64,000 nt of DNA from Salibacterium halotolerans (GCF_900115625.1 NZ_FOXD01000010.1:1-64000), one strand, 5' to 3'; shown: positions 35,788 through 45,990, counted from the first letter of the stretch. Made by a program: numbers and translations. The notes: generated by a model not told the origin, from the sequence alone.

Positions 35788-35912
35788 GCATTGATGCAGT
35801 TTGAAAGAGAATCAATAGATAAATCGGAATCATTGATAGAGAAAAGCAGGAAAAGACGTGGAATCAATGCACAAACAACAGCATCGATGCAGAAATCCCG
35901 GCAATCGATGTA
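35788..35912. repeat. Six helically phased ATYRAT motifs
   Basis: Cores ATTGAT, ATCAAT, ATTGAT, ATCAAT, ATCGAT and ATCGAT start at 35790, 35811, 35832, 35863, 35883 and 35904. The intervals are 21, 21, 31, 20 and 21 bases, near whole turns of DNA. A 49-codon open frame (35794-35943) repeats every seven residues across it, but lacks a ribosome site. Either a decayed 21-bp tandem repeat or a set of protein sites is possible. Confidence 0.55.
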
Positions 35913-36101
35913 TAACAGGACATCTGCACTTTCGGAAGTATGACTTTTCCGGCGTCGTGCATTTTATAACAAATGATGTATATACATACAATGACGTTGG
36001 AAAAAAGCACCCGGATAAAACAAGCGTGAACAACATTGGAAAGGCACATATCGAATGGTTGGAACAATGAAAAATAAGTACAGAAAAATATAAAAATACA
36101 G

Positions 36102-36130
36102 TTGCATTAATATATATTCACACTTATAAT
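36102..36130 (+). promoter_or_regulatory. Arginine operon promoter with overlapping ARG box
   Basis: TTGCAT at 36102-36107 and TATAAT at 36125-36130 are separated by 17 bases. TGCATTAATATATATTCA (36103-36120) matches the AhrC/ArgR box shape and covers the spacer, so arginine would repress through AhrC. Confidence 0.75.
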
Positions 36131-36174
36131 GAAAATACAAGATGATGTATAAAGATAAAACGAGGTGCAAGTTT

Positions 36175-37206
36175 ATGAGAGCAGCGATCGTAGGAGCAAC
36201 CGGATACGGAGGAATAGAACTCATACGTCTCCTTCATAATCACCCTGAAATAGAGAGCATGACCGTATTTTCTTCGTCGCAGGAAGGAAAGCAGATGGCG
36301 GAAAGTTTCCCTCATGTCACCGGTATAGTGGAACTCACTCTGGAAGATATTGATGCAAAAAAGCTAAAGCAGCATGATGTCGTATTTCTATCTACACCTC
36401 CGGGAGTCTCCGCTGAACTGAGCACAAAACTGAACGGGCAGACGAGAATCATTGATCTTTCCGGAGATCTCCGGTTGAAACATGCGGACACCTACCGCTC
36501 CTGGTACAAAAGGGAAAGCGCGCCTGACACTCTTCTTCAGGAAGCAGTATATGGATTGACCGAGTGGCATAGAGAGGAAGTCACAGCAGCCGTGCTCCTT
36601 TCCAATCCGGGGTGCTACGCAACGACGGTGCTCTCTGGTATTCTGCCGCTCATAAAGGAAGAAGCTGCGGATGCAGGCAGTTTGATTATAGATGCAAAAT
36701 CAGGCACGACAGGAGCAGGGCGCTCCCCGTCGGCGATGACACATTTCAGTGAAATGAATGACAACCTCAAAATTTACAAAGTGAATGAACATAAACATAC
36801 ACCTGAGATCGAACAGGAGCTCGCGCGTTTCAGCAAAAAAGAAGAGCCGGTTACGTTCAGTCCGCACCTTGTGCCGATGACACGAGGTATTATGGCGACG
36901 ATGTATGTTCCCCTTGCCCGGGGATGGAACAGAGAAGATCTGGAGGAGTTGTTTGAACAGTGCTACAGAGACAGCCCCTTCATCAGAATCCGAAAAGACG
37001 GAGCGCTGCCATTCACAAAAGAAGTGTACGGAACCAATTACTGCGATATCGGGTTCACGGTGGACGAACGAACCGGGCGCGCCACAATTGTCTCGGTTAC
37101 TGATAATTTAATGAAAGGAGCTTCCGGCCAGGCTGTCCAGAATATGAATCTTATGTTCGGTCTTCCGGAAACGAGCGGACTCGACTACATTCCAATGTAT
37201 CCATAG
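36175..37206 (+). CDS. argC: N-acetyl-gamma-glutamyl-phosphate reductase
   Basis: The third step of arginine synthesis, using NADPH. The 343-residue protein starts RAAIVGATGYGGIEL (nucleotide-binding loop) and holds the active Cys in SNPGCYATTVL near residue 149. I take ATG 36175 after CGAGGTG; the open frame starts 33 bases earlier. It is the first gene of argCJBD-carAB-argF. Confidence 0.96.
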   Translation: MRAAIVGATGYGGIELIRLLHNHPEIESMTVFSSSQEGKQMAESFPHVTGIVELTLEDIDAKKLKQHDVVFLSTPPGVSAELSTKLNGQTRIIDLSGDLRLKHADTYRSWYKRESAPDTLLQEAVYGLTEWHREEVTAAVLLSNPGCYATTVLSGILPLIKEEAADAGSLIIDAKSGTTGAGRSPSAMTHFSEMNDNLKIYKVNEHKHTPEIEQELARFSKKEEPVTFSPHLVPMTRGIMATMYVPLARGWNREDLEELFEQCYRDSPFIRIRKDGALPFTKEVYGTNYCDIGFTVDERTGRATIVSVTDNLMKGASGQAVQNMNLMFGLPETSGLDYIPMYP

Positions 37207-37245
37207 ACGGGATGTGACTAAAAGTAGAACAGGGGAGAGAGAAGC

Positions 37246-38478
37246 ATGGGTACGGTATACAAAACCGAAAACATTACAGAAGTAAGTGGAGGCAGCATCA
37301 TTACCCCGAAAGGTTTTAAAGCTGCAGGCATTCATACGCAGGTAAAGCGGAAACGAAATGATCTCGGGGCCATTTTATGTGATGTGCCGGCTTCGAGCGC
37401 CGCAGTCTACACGTTGAACAAAATACAGGCCGCTCCCCTGCAGGTAACGAAAGAAAGCATAGCTGAAGAAGGAAAACTTCGCGCTGTAGTGATTAACAGC
37501 GGGAATGCCAATGCCTGTACAGGAGAAGAAGGACTGCAGGATGCCTATACGATGCGCAGGACTGCGGCAGAAACATTTCAGATACCGCTGCATCAGGTGG
37601 CCGTAAACTCCACCGGCGTTATCGGGGAACGGCTTGCGATGGACAAAATTGTCCCGGGCATTCAGGAACTGGATCCGATGCCGGCTTTTAAAGATGCCGA
37701 TCAGTTCAATGAAGCCATTATGACGACCGATACCGTGAAAAAGCATGCCTGCTTTCAGACGACGGTGGATGATAAGCAGGTCACGTTCGGCGGCGCAGCA
37801 AAAGGTTCCGGAATGATTCATCCGAACATGGCTACGATGCTCGGTTTTGTTACAACCGATGCGGTGATTGAACCGGAGCACCTCCAGCGGGCTCTGTCGG
37901 AAGTCACCAATAAAACATTCAACTGTATTACAGTGGACGGCGATACGTCGACCAATGACAATGTTGTCGTTATGGCGAGCGGGCACGCGGGAAATGAACC
38001 GCTGACGCCGTCACACCCGGAATGGGACACGTTCATTCACAGCCTGCAGACGACCTGTGAGGAACTTGCCAGAAAAATAGCCCGGGACGGAGAAGGGGCT
38101 ACGAAACTGGTCGAGGTAAAAGTGGACGGTGCGTTGAATGATCATGAAGCGGCAAAGGCCGCCAAACAGATTGTCGGAAGTGATCTGGTGAAGACAGCGA
38201 TATACGGTACTGACGCAAACTGGGGAAGAATTATCGTGGCGCTTGGATACAGCGGCGTGGAACTCGACCCGGAAGCCATTGACATTTCTCTCGGCCCTGT
38301 CACCACGTTAAAGAACAGCCGTCCAGTCTCTTTTTCGGAAGAAGAAGCCAAAGCGTATCTTGAAAATGAAGAAATAACCATTCAGGTGGATCTGCATACA
38401 GGACATGGATCAGGCAAAGCGTGGGGATGCGACCTAAGCTATGAGTATGTCAGAATAAATGCCGGTTACCGGACGTAA
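37246..38478 (+). CDS. argJ: Bifunctional ornithine acetyltransferase/N-acetylglutamate synthase
   Basis: ArgJ recycles the acetyl group from acetylornithine to glutamate. The 410-residue precursor cleaves itself at the ATM motif: HPNMATMLGF puts the nucleophilic Thr at 197, giving two chains. The GSGMIHPN and VDGDTSTNDN stretches are conserved. The presence of ArgJ means the linear ArgE step is not needed. Confidence 0.96.
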   Translation: MGTVYKTENITEVSGGSIITPKGFKAAGIHTQVKRKRNDLGAILCDVPASSAAVYTLNKIQAAPLQVTKESIAEEGKLRAVVINSGNANACTGEEGLQDAYTMRRTAAETFQIPLHQVAVNSTGVIGERLAMDKIVPGIQELDPMPAFKDADQFNEAIMTTDTVKKHACFQTTVDDKQVTFGGAAKGSGMIHPNMATMLGFVTTDAVIEPEHLQRALSEVTNKTFNCITVDGDTSTNDNVVVMASGHAGNEPLTPSHPEWDTFIHSLQTTCEELARKIARDGEGATKLVEVKVDGALNDHEAAKAAKQIVGSDLVKTAIYGTDANWGRIIVALGYSGVELDPEAIDISLGPVTTLKNSRPVSFSEEEAKAYLENEEITIQVDLHTGHGSGKAWGCDLSYEYVRINAGYRT

Positions 38479-38498
38479 AGCAAAAAGGAGGAATCGGG

Positions 38499-39311
38499 AT
38501 GGATGATGTTATCGTTCTTAAGTGCGGGGGCTCCACGTTGGAGAACCTGGAGGCGGATTTTTTTGAAAGCATCGCTGCCATGCAGAGACAGGGAATGAAC
38601 CCCGTCATCGTTCACGGCGGTGGTCCCGCCATCAACCGAAGGCTGGAAAAAGACCGGGTCCCCACTGAATTTGTGGATGGACTCCGCCGCACAACCCCGC
38701 AGGTACTTGAAGCAGTGGAAAAAGCGCTGACCGGCGATGTCCAACGTGAACTGGTAAGAGCACTTGAAAACAGCGGGGCGTGCGCAAAGGGCGTCACAGG
38801 AAGTGAGAATGGACTGCTTCAGGCATCTCCGGTGGATATAGAAAAACTCGGCCTTGTAGGAGATGTTGATACGGTTCATACAGAACAGCTGGAAGAACTC
38901 ATGCATCGCGGATGCATTCCCGTCATCGCCCCGATTGCCTCTTCAAAAAACTACGGCAGACTGAATGTCAATGCGGATGCCGCGGCCGCTGCGGCAGCGA
39001 CAGCGCTTGGAGCTGTGGAATTAATTTTTGTCACAGATGTGGACGGCGTGCTGCGCGGTGGCAAACTCGAAGAAACGCTTACGGAATCATCTGTCAAAAC
39101 CTACATGGAAGAGGGTATTATATACGGCGGCATGATTCCAAAAGTGAAAGCTGCAGCCGCCTGTCTCGAAGGTTCTATACAAAAGGTAACCATCGCTAAT
39201 GGAAATGGAAAAAACAAAAACGAAGACGGCACCCTGAAAGGAACGACTGTCGTAAAAGAGCATGCTTCAACGGCTCACACGATAGAGATGATGAATAACC
39301 AGGAGGTTTAG
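38499..39311 (+). CDS. argB: Acetylglutamate kinase
   Basis: The kinase phosphorylates N-acetylglutamate. At 270 residues it has the nucleotide site KCGGSTLENLEADF, VHGGGPAIN, and NVNADAAAAAAATALGA, with the late VTDVDGVLRGG. It lacks the N-terminal helix of arginine-inhibited hexameric kinases, so I would expect control at transcription rather than feedback, but this is inference. Confidence 0.95.
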   Translation: MDDVIVLKCGGSTLENLEADFFESIAAMQRQGMNPVIVHGGGPAINRRLEKDRVPTEFVDGLRRTTPQVLEAVEKALTGDVQRELVRALENSGACAKGVTGSENGLLQASPVDIEKLGLVGDVDTVHTEQLEELMHRGCIPVIAPIASSKNYGRLNVNADAAAAAAATALGAVELIFVTDVDGVLRGGKLEETLTESSVKTYMEEGIIYGGMIPKVKAAAACLEGSIQKVTIANGNGKNKNEDGTLKGTTVVKEHASTAHTIEMMNNQEV

Positions 39312-39313
39312 CA

Positions 39314-40492
39314 ATGGAAAAACAGGAAGAAACCGCTCAGGAAAACGAAGAGCTGTTTCCCACTTACAAACGGTGGGAGCTGACATTCCAAAAGGCGGAA
39401 GATACAACCATTACAGATACAAACGGAAACAGATACCAGGATTTTATGGCCGGTATCGGAGTTGTCAATCTTGGACACGGTCATCCTGCGGTGGTGCAGG
39501 CGGTGGAAAAGCAGCTGCATGAAGGCTGGCACGCCTCGAACTTTTTTCATTACAGTCAGCAGGAAGAAGCGGCTCATCTTTTAACATCGCACTCATGTGG
39601 TGATCTGGTCTTTTTTGCAAACAGCGGCGCGGAAGCCAATGAGGCTGCCATCAAGCTGGCAAGAAAACATACAAGCCGCAAAAAAATCATCAGTTTTGTC
39701 CAGTCTTTTCACGGCCGGACGTTCGGGAGCATGGCTGCTACCGGACAGACAGCGGTGCAGGAAGGATTCGGACCGATGCCTGAGGGGTTTGTCCGACTTC
39801 CTTTCAATGACGTGAATGAACTGGAGAAAGCCATTGATGAAGACACCGCCGCGGTCATCATGGAAATCGTGCAGGGAGAAGGCGGTGTCCGTCCTGCCGA
39901 CGAGAAGTTCGTCAAAGCGGTGCAGGAACAGGTGGAAAAAAACGGAGCACTGCTTATCTGCGACGAAATTCAGACCGGTATCGGCCGGACCGGCACTTTT
40001 TTTGCTCACGAACAAAGAGGAATCGAGCCGGACATTATAACAAGTGCCAAAGGACTGGGTAACGGATTTCCGGTAGGCGCCATGATCGGAAAGCAGTTTT
40101 TGAAAGAATCATTCGGACCCGGAAGCCACGGCACGACATTCGGTGGCAATCCACTGGCGATGGCAGCAGTACGGGCGACACTGCAGACACTTACGGAAGA
40201 GAAGTGGATCGAAGCCGCGGCCGAAAAAGGGGAACGGTTCCTGAATGAACTGAATCGGGTGCTCCGTCCTCTTCCGGTGGTGGAAGACGTCAGAGGAGTG
40301 GGGATGATGGCCGGAGTGGAATTGACAGAAGCATCCGCCCCCGCTATTAAAGCGCTCCGGGAGAAAGGGATGCTGGTAATCGGAGCGGGGCCGAATGTTA
40401 TCCGCATGCTGCCCCCCTTTACAATGAAAGAAGAAACGCTGGTGAAGGGTGTCCATGATATAAAAGAAACCCTTCAATCCATACAGTCTTAG
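39314..40492 (+). CDS. argD: Acetylornithine aminotransferase
   Basis: This PLP enzyme makes N-acetylornithine. The 392-residue protein has the PLP lysine in TSAKGLGNGFPVGA near 240, preceded by LICDEIQTGIGRTG. It begins 2 bp after argB. Length and motifs are ordinary for ArgD. Confidence 0.95.
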   Translation: MEKQEETAQENEELFPTYKRWELTFQKAEDTTITDTNGNRYQDFMAGIGVVNLGHGHPAVVQAVEKQLHEGWHASNFFHYSQQEEAAHLLTSHSCGDLVFFANSGAEANEAAIKLARKHTSRKKIISFVQSFHGRTFGSMAATGQTAVQEGFGPMPEGFVRLPFNDVNELEKAIDEDTAAVIMEIVQGEGGVRPADEKFVKAVQEQVEKNGALLICDEIQTGIGRTGTFFAHEQRGIEPDIITSAKGLGNGFPVGAMIGKQFLKESFGPGSHGTTFGGNPLAMAAVRATLQTLTEEKWIEAAAEKGERFLNELNRVLRPLPVVEDVRGVGMMAGVELTEASAPAIKALREKGMLVIGAGPNVIRMLPPFTMKEETLVKGVHDIKETLQSIQS

Positions 40493-40525
40493 ATTATAAG
40501 CAGGATTCGAGGAGGATTTATACCA

Positions 40526-41608
40526 ATGAAGGGATATATAAAGCTTGAAAATGAAGAACTATTTGAAGGAACGATTGAAACGGGAGAACAGCAGGACATT
40601 TACGGGGAAATTGTCTTTTTTACCGGAATGACCGGATATCAGGAAGTGATGACAGACCCGTCCTTTTACGGTCAGATTGTCGTTTTTACTTATCCCCTCA
40701 TCGGAAATTACGGCTGGAATCCTTCGGACTATGAAAGCAATCACCCACAGCCGGCGGGACTGGTCATCAGCGAAGCGTCCCCGGATGCTTTTCATTACGA
40801 AGCAGAGCAGACGATAAAAGAAGCTGCCGAACATGCAGGTATCCCTCTTGTCACAGGGGTTGACACGAGAGCTCTTGTGAAAAATATACGGGATAAAGGG
40901 GATATGGGAGCCCTTATTACGACATCCCCCGCTGAAGCGGATCCCGGCAGTTACGAACCGATCGGAAATAGAATGCTGATTGATGACGTCACGGTTCAGG
41001 CTCCTGAAACCACCGGGTCCGGAGATGAACACATTGTCCTGCTGGATTTCGGCTATAAACATTCCATGGCTCACCGTTTGAAGGAAAAAGGGTGCAAAGT
41101 GACGGTTGTACCTTATGATACCAGCCGCGCAGAGATAGAGGCTCTTCACCCGGACGGTCTGCTGTTTTCCAACGGACCGGGGAATCCAAAACAGCTCGAT
41201 CATCTTCTGGAGCATTACCGGGATCTTTCCCGGCAGTATCCGAGCCTTGGTATATGCATGGGACATCAGCTGCTTGCTCTTGCCTACGGCGCCGATACCG
41301 AAAAGCTCCGTTTCGGCCACCGCGGGGCGAACCAGCCGGTGCAGGACACCTCGACGGGAAGAGTGTTCATGACGTCACAGAACCACAGTTATGTCGTAAA
41401 GGAAAACTCTCTTCCTGCCGGTGAGTTCACCGTCCGTTTCAAAAACATTAATGATCAGTCCATTGAAGGACTGTCCCACGCCACACACGACATTACGACG
41501 GTTCAGTTCCATCCTGAAGCCCATCCGGGACCGGCGGACAGCGAAGAACTGCTGGATCAGTTCCTTGAACATCTGAAGAACAAAGGGAGAGAAAAAACCT
41601 ATGCCTAA
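40526..41608 (+). CDS. carA: Carbamoyl-phosphate synthase small subunit
   Basis: The glutaminase subunit supplies ammonia to CarB. The 360-residue protein has the class I amidotransferase site GICMGHQLLALAYG with the catalytic Cys, and the later HPEAHPGP with the His/Glu pair. Inside the arginine operon it is probably the arginine-regulated copy, with a pyrimidine copy elsewhere. It overlaps carB by eight bases. Confidence 0.95.
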   Translation: MKGYIKLENEELFEGTIETGEQQDIYGEIVFFTGMTGYQEVMTDPSFYGQIVVFTYPLIGNYGWNPSDYESNHPQPAGLVISEASPDAFHYEAEQTIKEAAEHAGIPLVTGVDTRALVKNIRDKGDMGALITTSPAEADPGSYEPIGNRMLIDDVTVQAPETTGSGDEHIVLLDFGYKHSMAHRLKEKGCKVTVVPYDTSRAEIEALHPDGLLFSNGPGNPKQLDHLLEHYRDLSRQYPSLGICMGHQLLALAYGADTEKLRFGHRGANQPVQDTSTGRVFMTSQNHSYVVKENSLPAGEFTVRFKNINDQSIEGLSHATHDITTVQFHPEAHPGPADSEELLDQFLEHLKNKGREKTYA

Positions 41609-44600
41609 AGATACAACAATAGAAAAAGTGCTTGTCATCGGTTCCGGACCCATTGTCATCGGTCAGGCGGCGGAGTTTGATTATTCCGGAACCCAGGCCT
41701 GCCTGGCACTGCGTGAAGAAGGAATCGAGGTCATTTTGGTCAATAACAATCCGGCAACGGTCATGACCGATGAAGCATGCGCCGATAAAGTCTACTTTGA
41801 ACCGTTGACGGTCGAATCCGTGGAAAAAATCATTCAAAAAGAAAAGCCCGACGGACTGCTTGCCACACTCGGTGGACAGACCGGGCTGAACCTTGCCTTC
41901 TCTCTCGAAGATGAAGGGATTTTCGAGAAATACAGCCTGAAACTGCTGGGGACACCGGTGAGTTCCATCAAGCAGGGCGAAGACCGGGAGGCATTCCGCG
42001 CGCTTATGCATGAACTGGGTGAGCCTGTTCCGGAGAGCGATATCGTGGAAAAAGAGGAAGAAGCGCTTAAGTTTGCCGAAACGGCAGGTTATCCGATCAT
42101 TGTACGTCCCGCCTATACACTCGGAGGAGGAGGCGGAGGGATCGCCCATGATGAAGAAGAACTCCGCTACATTATTGCAGGCGGTCTGGAAGCAAGTCCC
42201 ATACACCAGTGCCTCGTCGAAAAAAGCATCGCTGGATTTAAGGAAGTGGAGTATGAGGTCATGCGCGATGCCAATGACACGTGTATTACGGTATGTAACA
42301 TGGAAAATATTGATCCGGTTGGTGTTCATACAGGCGATTCCATTGTAACGGCTCCGTCCCAGACGTTGACGGATGTAGAGTATCAAATGCTTCGGGCTTC
42401 TTCGCTGAAAGTCATCCGGGCTCTTGGTATCGTCGGCGGCTGTAATATCCAGTTCGCTCTGGATCCAGAAAGCAAGTCCTATTACTTAATCGAAGTCAAT
42501 CCACGGGTCAGCCGTTCCTCGGCTCTAGCGTCAAAAGCCACCGGTTATCCGATAGCACGGATGGCGGCGAAAATCAGCATCGGCTACCACCTGCATGAAC
42601 TGCTCAATCCTGTAACCGGCCATACGTATGCAAGCTTTGAACCGGCTCTGGACTATGTGGTCGTTAAATTTCCAAGGTGGCCGTTTGATAAATTCGTTCA
42701 TGCCGATAAAGAGCTCGGTACGCAGATGAAAGCCACCGGAGAAGTAATGGCGATCGAGCGGAACCTTGAAGCTGCTGTGCAGAAAGCGGTTCGTTCGCTG
42801 GAAATTAAAACGACAGGACTTGAAGTTCCGGGTATGGACAAAAAAGATGAAGAAACCCTGTTTGCGGAGCTTAAGCGTCAGGATGATCAACGCTTTTTCA
42901 TTCTGATGGAGCTTCTCCGCAGAGGGAAAGCAGCGCTTGAACTTCACCATCTGACAGGTATCGATTTGTTCTTCCTGCGCTCGTTTGAGAAGCTGGCTGC
43001 GTTGGAAAAAGAAATCCTCGGCACGGACTGGGAGAATGTAACGAAAGAGCAGTTGTATACATGGAAAAAAGCAGGTTTCACCGATGGGTGGATGGCGCTT
43101 CAATGGAACGTAGAACCCCGTGAAGTGTACAGCAGACGCAAAGAATGGAATATTCTGCCGTCCTATCACATGGTGGATACGTGCGCAGCTGAATTCACCG
43201 CGGAAACGCCTTACTATTATTCCAGCTGGTATACAGAAGGAGATGGAAAAGAGGAAACCGACAAACCGAAACTGCTCATAGCAGGATCCGGCCCGATCCG
43301 GATCGGGCAGGGAATAGAATTTGACTACTGTTCGGTGCACGGTGCGATGGAAGTACAGAAGGCCGGCTATGAAGCGGTAATCGTCAACAACAACCCCGAA
43401 ACCGTCAGCACCGATTTTGAAATGGCCGATCACCTGTATTTTGAACCGCTCACGGCAGAAGATGTGATACATGTTGCTGAGACCGAGCAGGTGGAAGGAA
43501 TTATTGTGCAGCTTGGCGGCCAGACAGGCATCTCTCTCACCGATGAACTGGAAAAGGCAGGATGGAATGTGCTCGGCACCTCATCGGAAACGATTGATCA
43601 GCTCGAAGACCGCGGGCGTTTTTACGAGTTCATGAATGAGGTGGAGGTTCCGCATATTCCGGGAAAAACCGCCTATGACCGTGATGATGTCATAAATAAA
43701 GCGGCAGATATCGGTTATCCCGTTCTCGTCCGTCCATCGTATGTCATTGGAGGACAGGGCATGGCTGTACGCACAACCGAAGCAGAACTGCTCGAATACC
43801 TTGATGACAGCGGGAAAGAAGTGGAGTACCCTGTGCTGATTGATGCTTATCTCCCCGGCACAGAGCTTGAAGTTGATGTGCTGACAGATGGAACTGATAT
43901 ATTTATTCCCGGAATTTTTGAACATGTCGAGCGGGCGGGTGTTCATTCCGGTGATTCAATGGCTGTTACGCCGCCGTTTTCCATATCACCGGAAGTGAAA
44001 CAGATGCTCGTATCCTATACCGAAAGTATTGCCGCAGGCATGGATTTTAAAGGGATATTCAATATTCAATTTGTCTATGACGGAAATACGCTGCATGTGA
44101 TTGAGATTAATCCGCGTGCCTCCCGGACTGTGCCTATCTTTTCAAAAGTAACGGGAGTACACATGGTGGAAGGTGCTGTGCAGATGCTTCTTGGCACCCC
44201 GCTGAAAGAATGGAGCGGCGGACATACCGGTCTTGATACAGAAACGCCTTATTACACGGTAAAAGCACCGGTGTTCTCCAACGACAGACTTCCGGGAATT
44301 GATCCGCTGCTGGAGGCGGAAATGAAATCCACCGGGGAACTGATCAGTATTGCGCGGGATAAGGACGAAGCGTTTAATAAGGCGTTTGCGTGGTCGGAAG
44401 CGCAGGTGCCGCTTCTCTTTAAAAAGAAAGGCCTGATTTTCTGCGATATAGATGATACGGTGAGCGAAGCAGCAGCACCGTCCCTAAAAAAACTGGAAGA
44501 CAAAGGATATACAATCGTGACCGGGCAGCAAATGGCATTTAGCGAATGGCTGCATCATTCCGATGCCCTCGCTCTATTCAGTATCCCAAAGACCGGATAT

Positions 44601-44768
44601 TCCACAGGAAAAGTGATGCGTCAGGAAGCACTCAAACAGCGCAAGACGATTGTGTCGAATTCCGATACACTTGCGGTCATGGTGCAGGCATTGATCGGCA
44701 CAACGGAAGAACCCAGAGCAATAGAAGAATGGCTGGAGACAAACAGTACGGCCGATGAAGGAGTTTAA
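41601..44768 (+). CDS. carB: Carbamoyl-phosphate synthase large subunit
   Basis: The 1055-residue enzyme has two homologous halves. Each has a glycine-rich start (VLVIGSGPIVIGQAAEFDYSG and the second near residue 555) and an ATP-grasp domain, with YTLGGGGGG and SYVIGGQG loops. A C-terminal allosteric MGS domain follows (about 935-1055). It makes carbamoyl phosphate for ArgF. There is an overlap with carA and a 3-bp gap before argF. Confidence 0.96.
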   Translation: MPKDTTIEKVLVIGSGPIVIGQAAEFDYSGTQACLALREEGIEVILVNNNPATVMTDEACADKVYFEPLTVESVEKIIQKEKPDGLLATLGGQTGLNLAFSLEDEGIFEKYSLKLLGTPVSSIKQGEDREAFRALMHELGEPVPESDIVEKEEEALKFAETAGYPIIVRPAYTLGGGGGGIAHDEEELRYIIAGGLEASPIHQCLVEKSIAGFKEVEYEVMRDANDTCITVCNMENIDPVGVHTGDSIVTAPSQTLTDVEYQMLRASSLKVIRALGIVGGCNIQFALDPESKSYYLIEVNPRVSRSSALASKATGYPIARMAAKISIGYHLHELLNPVTGHTYASFEPALDYVVVKFPRWPFDKFVHADKELGTQMKATGEVMAIERNLEAAVQKAVRSLEIKTTGLEVPGMDKKDEETLFAELKRQDDQRFFILMELLRRGKAALELHHLTGIDLFFLRSFEKLAALEKEILGTDWENVTKEQLYTWKKAGFTDGWMALQWNVEPREVYSRRKEWNILPSYHMVDTCAAEFTAETPYYYSSWYTEGDGKEETDKPKLLIAGSGPIRIGQGIEFDYCSVHGAMEVQKAGYEAVIVNNNPETVSTDFEMADHLYFEPLTAEDVIHVAETEQVEGIIVQLGGQTGISLTDELEKAGWNVLGTSSETIDQLEDRGRFYEFMNEVEVPHIPGKTAYDRDDVINKAADIGYPVLVRPSYVIGGQGMAVRTTEAELLEYLDDSGKEVEYPVLIDAYLPGTELEVDVLTDGTDIFIPGIFEHVERAGVHSGDSMAVTPPFSISPEVKQMLVSYTESIAAGMDFKGIFNIQFVYDGNTLHVIEINPRASRTVPIFSKVTGVHMVEGAVQMLLGTPLKEWSGGHTGLDTETPYYTVKAPVFSNDRLPGIDPLLEAEMKSTGELISIARDKDEAFNKAFAWSEAQVPLLFKKKGLIFCDIDDTVSEAAAPSLKKLEDKGYTIVTGQQMAFSEWLHHSDALALFSIPKTGYSTGKVMRQEALKQRKTIVSNSDTLAVMVQALIGTTEEPRAIEEWLETNSTADEGV

Positions 44769-44771
44769 GAG

Positions 44772-45728
44772 ATGACCAACGAACAACAGGTACAACCATT
44801 AAATAACCTGAAAAACAGAGATGTACTGACGCTGCTCGATTTTACAGCGGATGAAATGCACGATCTGCTTCATCTGGCACAATCCTTAAAAGAAGACAAA
44901 AAAAAGAGACCGGTTCATCCCCTTCTTGAGGGAAAATCGCTCGGTATGATTTTTGAAAATGCGTCGACGCGGACGAGAGTCTCCTTTGAAACAGGAATGA
45001 CCCAGCTCGGCGGACATGCTCTGTTTTTGAGTCCGCGGGACATGCAGATCGGCCGCGGCGAGCCGGTGAAGGATACTGCTAAAGTCCTTTCACGTTACGT
45101 GGACGGAATAATGATCCGGACAAACTCGCATGAAACAGTGGAAGAACTGGCTGCAAACGCCGATGTTCCGGTAATTAACGCACTGACGGATTCGTATCAT
45201 CCGTGTCAGGCGCTGGCTGATTTACTGACGATCAAAGAGCATAAAGGAAAGCTCAAAGGACTGAAAGCCGCCTTTGTCGGGGATGGCAATAATGTAGCTC
45301 ATTCCTTTTTGATCGCCTGTCTGAAAGCAGGGATAAAAGCCTCTCTTGCTGTGCCGAAAGGGTATGAACCAGATGAAGAGATATGGAAAGAAATCGAGCA
45401 GACAGCTCGGCATCACGAGGGAACGCTGACTCTCACCCACACTCCGCAGGAAGCGGTAAAAGACGCCGATGTGATTTATACGGATGTGTGGGCAAGTATG
45501 GGATTTGAAGAGGAACAGGGAACAAGAGAACAGGATTTTTCCGGTTTTCAGATCAACGAAACGCTGTGTGCACACGCAGACCCATCTTTTATTTTCATGC
45601 ACTGCCTGCCGGCACACCGCGGAGAGGAAGTATCATCCGATATCATTGACGGCGTCCACTCGGTTGTGTATGATGAAGCAGAAAATCGTCTTCATGCACA
45701 GAAGGCGCTTCTGGCTTCCATTATGTAA
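44772..45728 (+). CDS. argF: Ornithine carbamoyltransferase
   Basis: ArgF joins ornithine and carbamoyl phosphate to citrulline. At 318 residues it has the carbamoyl-phosphate site STRTRVSFE, the HPCQALADL motif and the ornithine-site HCLPAHRGEE near the end. It is the last gene of the operon; argG/argH are not in the window. A 17-bp terminator stem follows. Confidence 0.96.
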   Translation: MTNEQQVQPLNNLKNRDVLTLLDFTADEMHDLLHLAQSLKEDKKKRPVHPLLEGKSLGMIFENASTRTRVSFETGMTQLGGHALFLSPRDMQIGRGEPVKDTAKVLSRYVDGIMIRTNSHETVEELAANADVPVINALTDSYHPCQALADLLTIKEHKGKLKGLKAAFVGDGNNVAHSFLIACLKAGIKASLAVPKGYEPDEEIWKEIEQTARHHEGTLTLTHTPQEAVKDADVIYTDVWASMGFEEEQGTREQDFSGFQINETLCAHADPSFIFMHCLPAHRGEEVSSDIIDGVHSVVYDEAENRLHAQKALLASIM

Positions 45729-45739
45729 TAGGAAACATG

Positions 45740-45782
45740 AAAGCTGCTTTGACAGCAAATGCTGCTGTCAAAGCAGCTTTTT
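45740..45782 (+). terminator. Terminator of the arginine operon
   Basis: AAAGCTGCTTTGACAGC and its exact complement form a 17-bp stem with a 7-base loop, ending in a T-run. Confidence 0.95.
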
Positions 45783-45828
45783 GAAATGCGAAGGCACGGG
45801 TACTGCTGCGGTGAAAGTTGGTGGAAAC

Positions 45829-45990
45829 ATGAAATCATTGTATACAGGGGCCTTTATATTTTGTGTGGTTCTTTTGCTCGCGTTTTGTATTCTCCGCTAT
45901 GCAGTAAATACGGGAGAAGGAACAGCTGTTATCGGAGCCTTGGTCATAGCTGTCTTTTCCGAATGGTGGTACCGGAAAAGGCGTGCATAG
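45829..45990 (+). CDS. Small two-helix membrane protein
   Basis: The 53-residue peptide has two hydrophobic stretches (about 6-24 and 31-47) and a basic tail. The start follows GGTGG, a weak ribosome site. In B. subtilis the equivalent place between argF and med holds short genes such as yjzD, a small membrane protein, so position supports it, but the sequence match is not convincing. Confidence 0.45.
   Translation: MKSLYTGAFIFCVVLLLAFCILRYAVNTGEGTAVIGALVIAVFSEWWYRKRRA

Noticed and set aside
35794-35943. 49-codon open frame with seven-residue periodicity
   Set aside because: No ribosome site; the periodicity is explained by the 21-base DNA repeat itself. Listed as a repeat instead.
42531-43472. 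Minus-strand open frame inside carB
   Set aside because: Shadow of the carB coding sequence with no start signals or family similarity.
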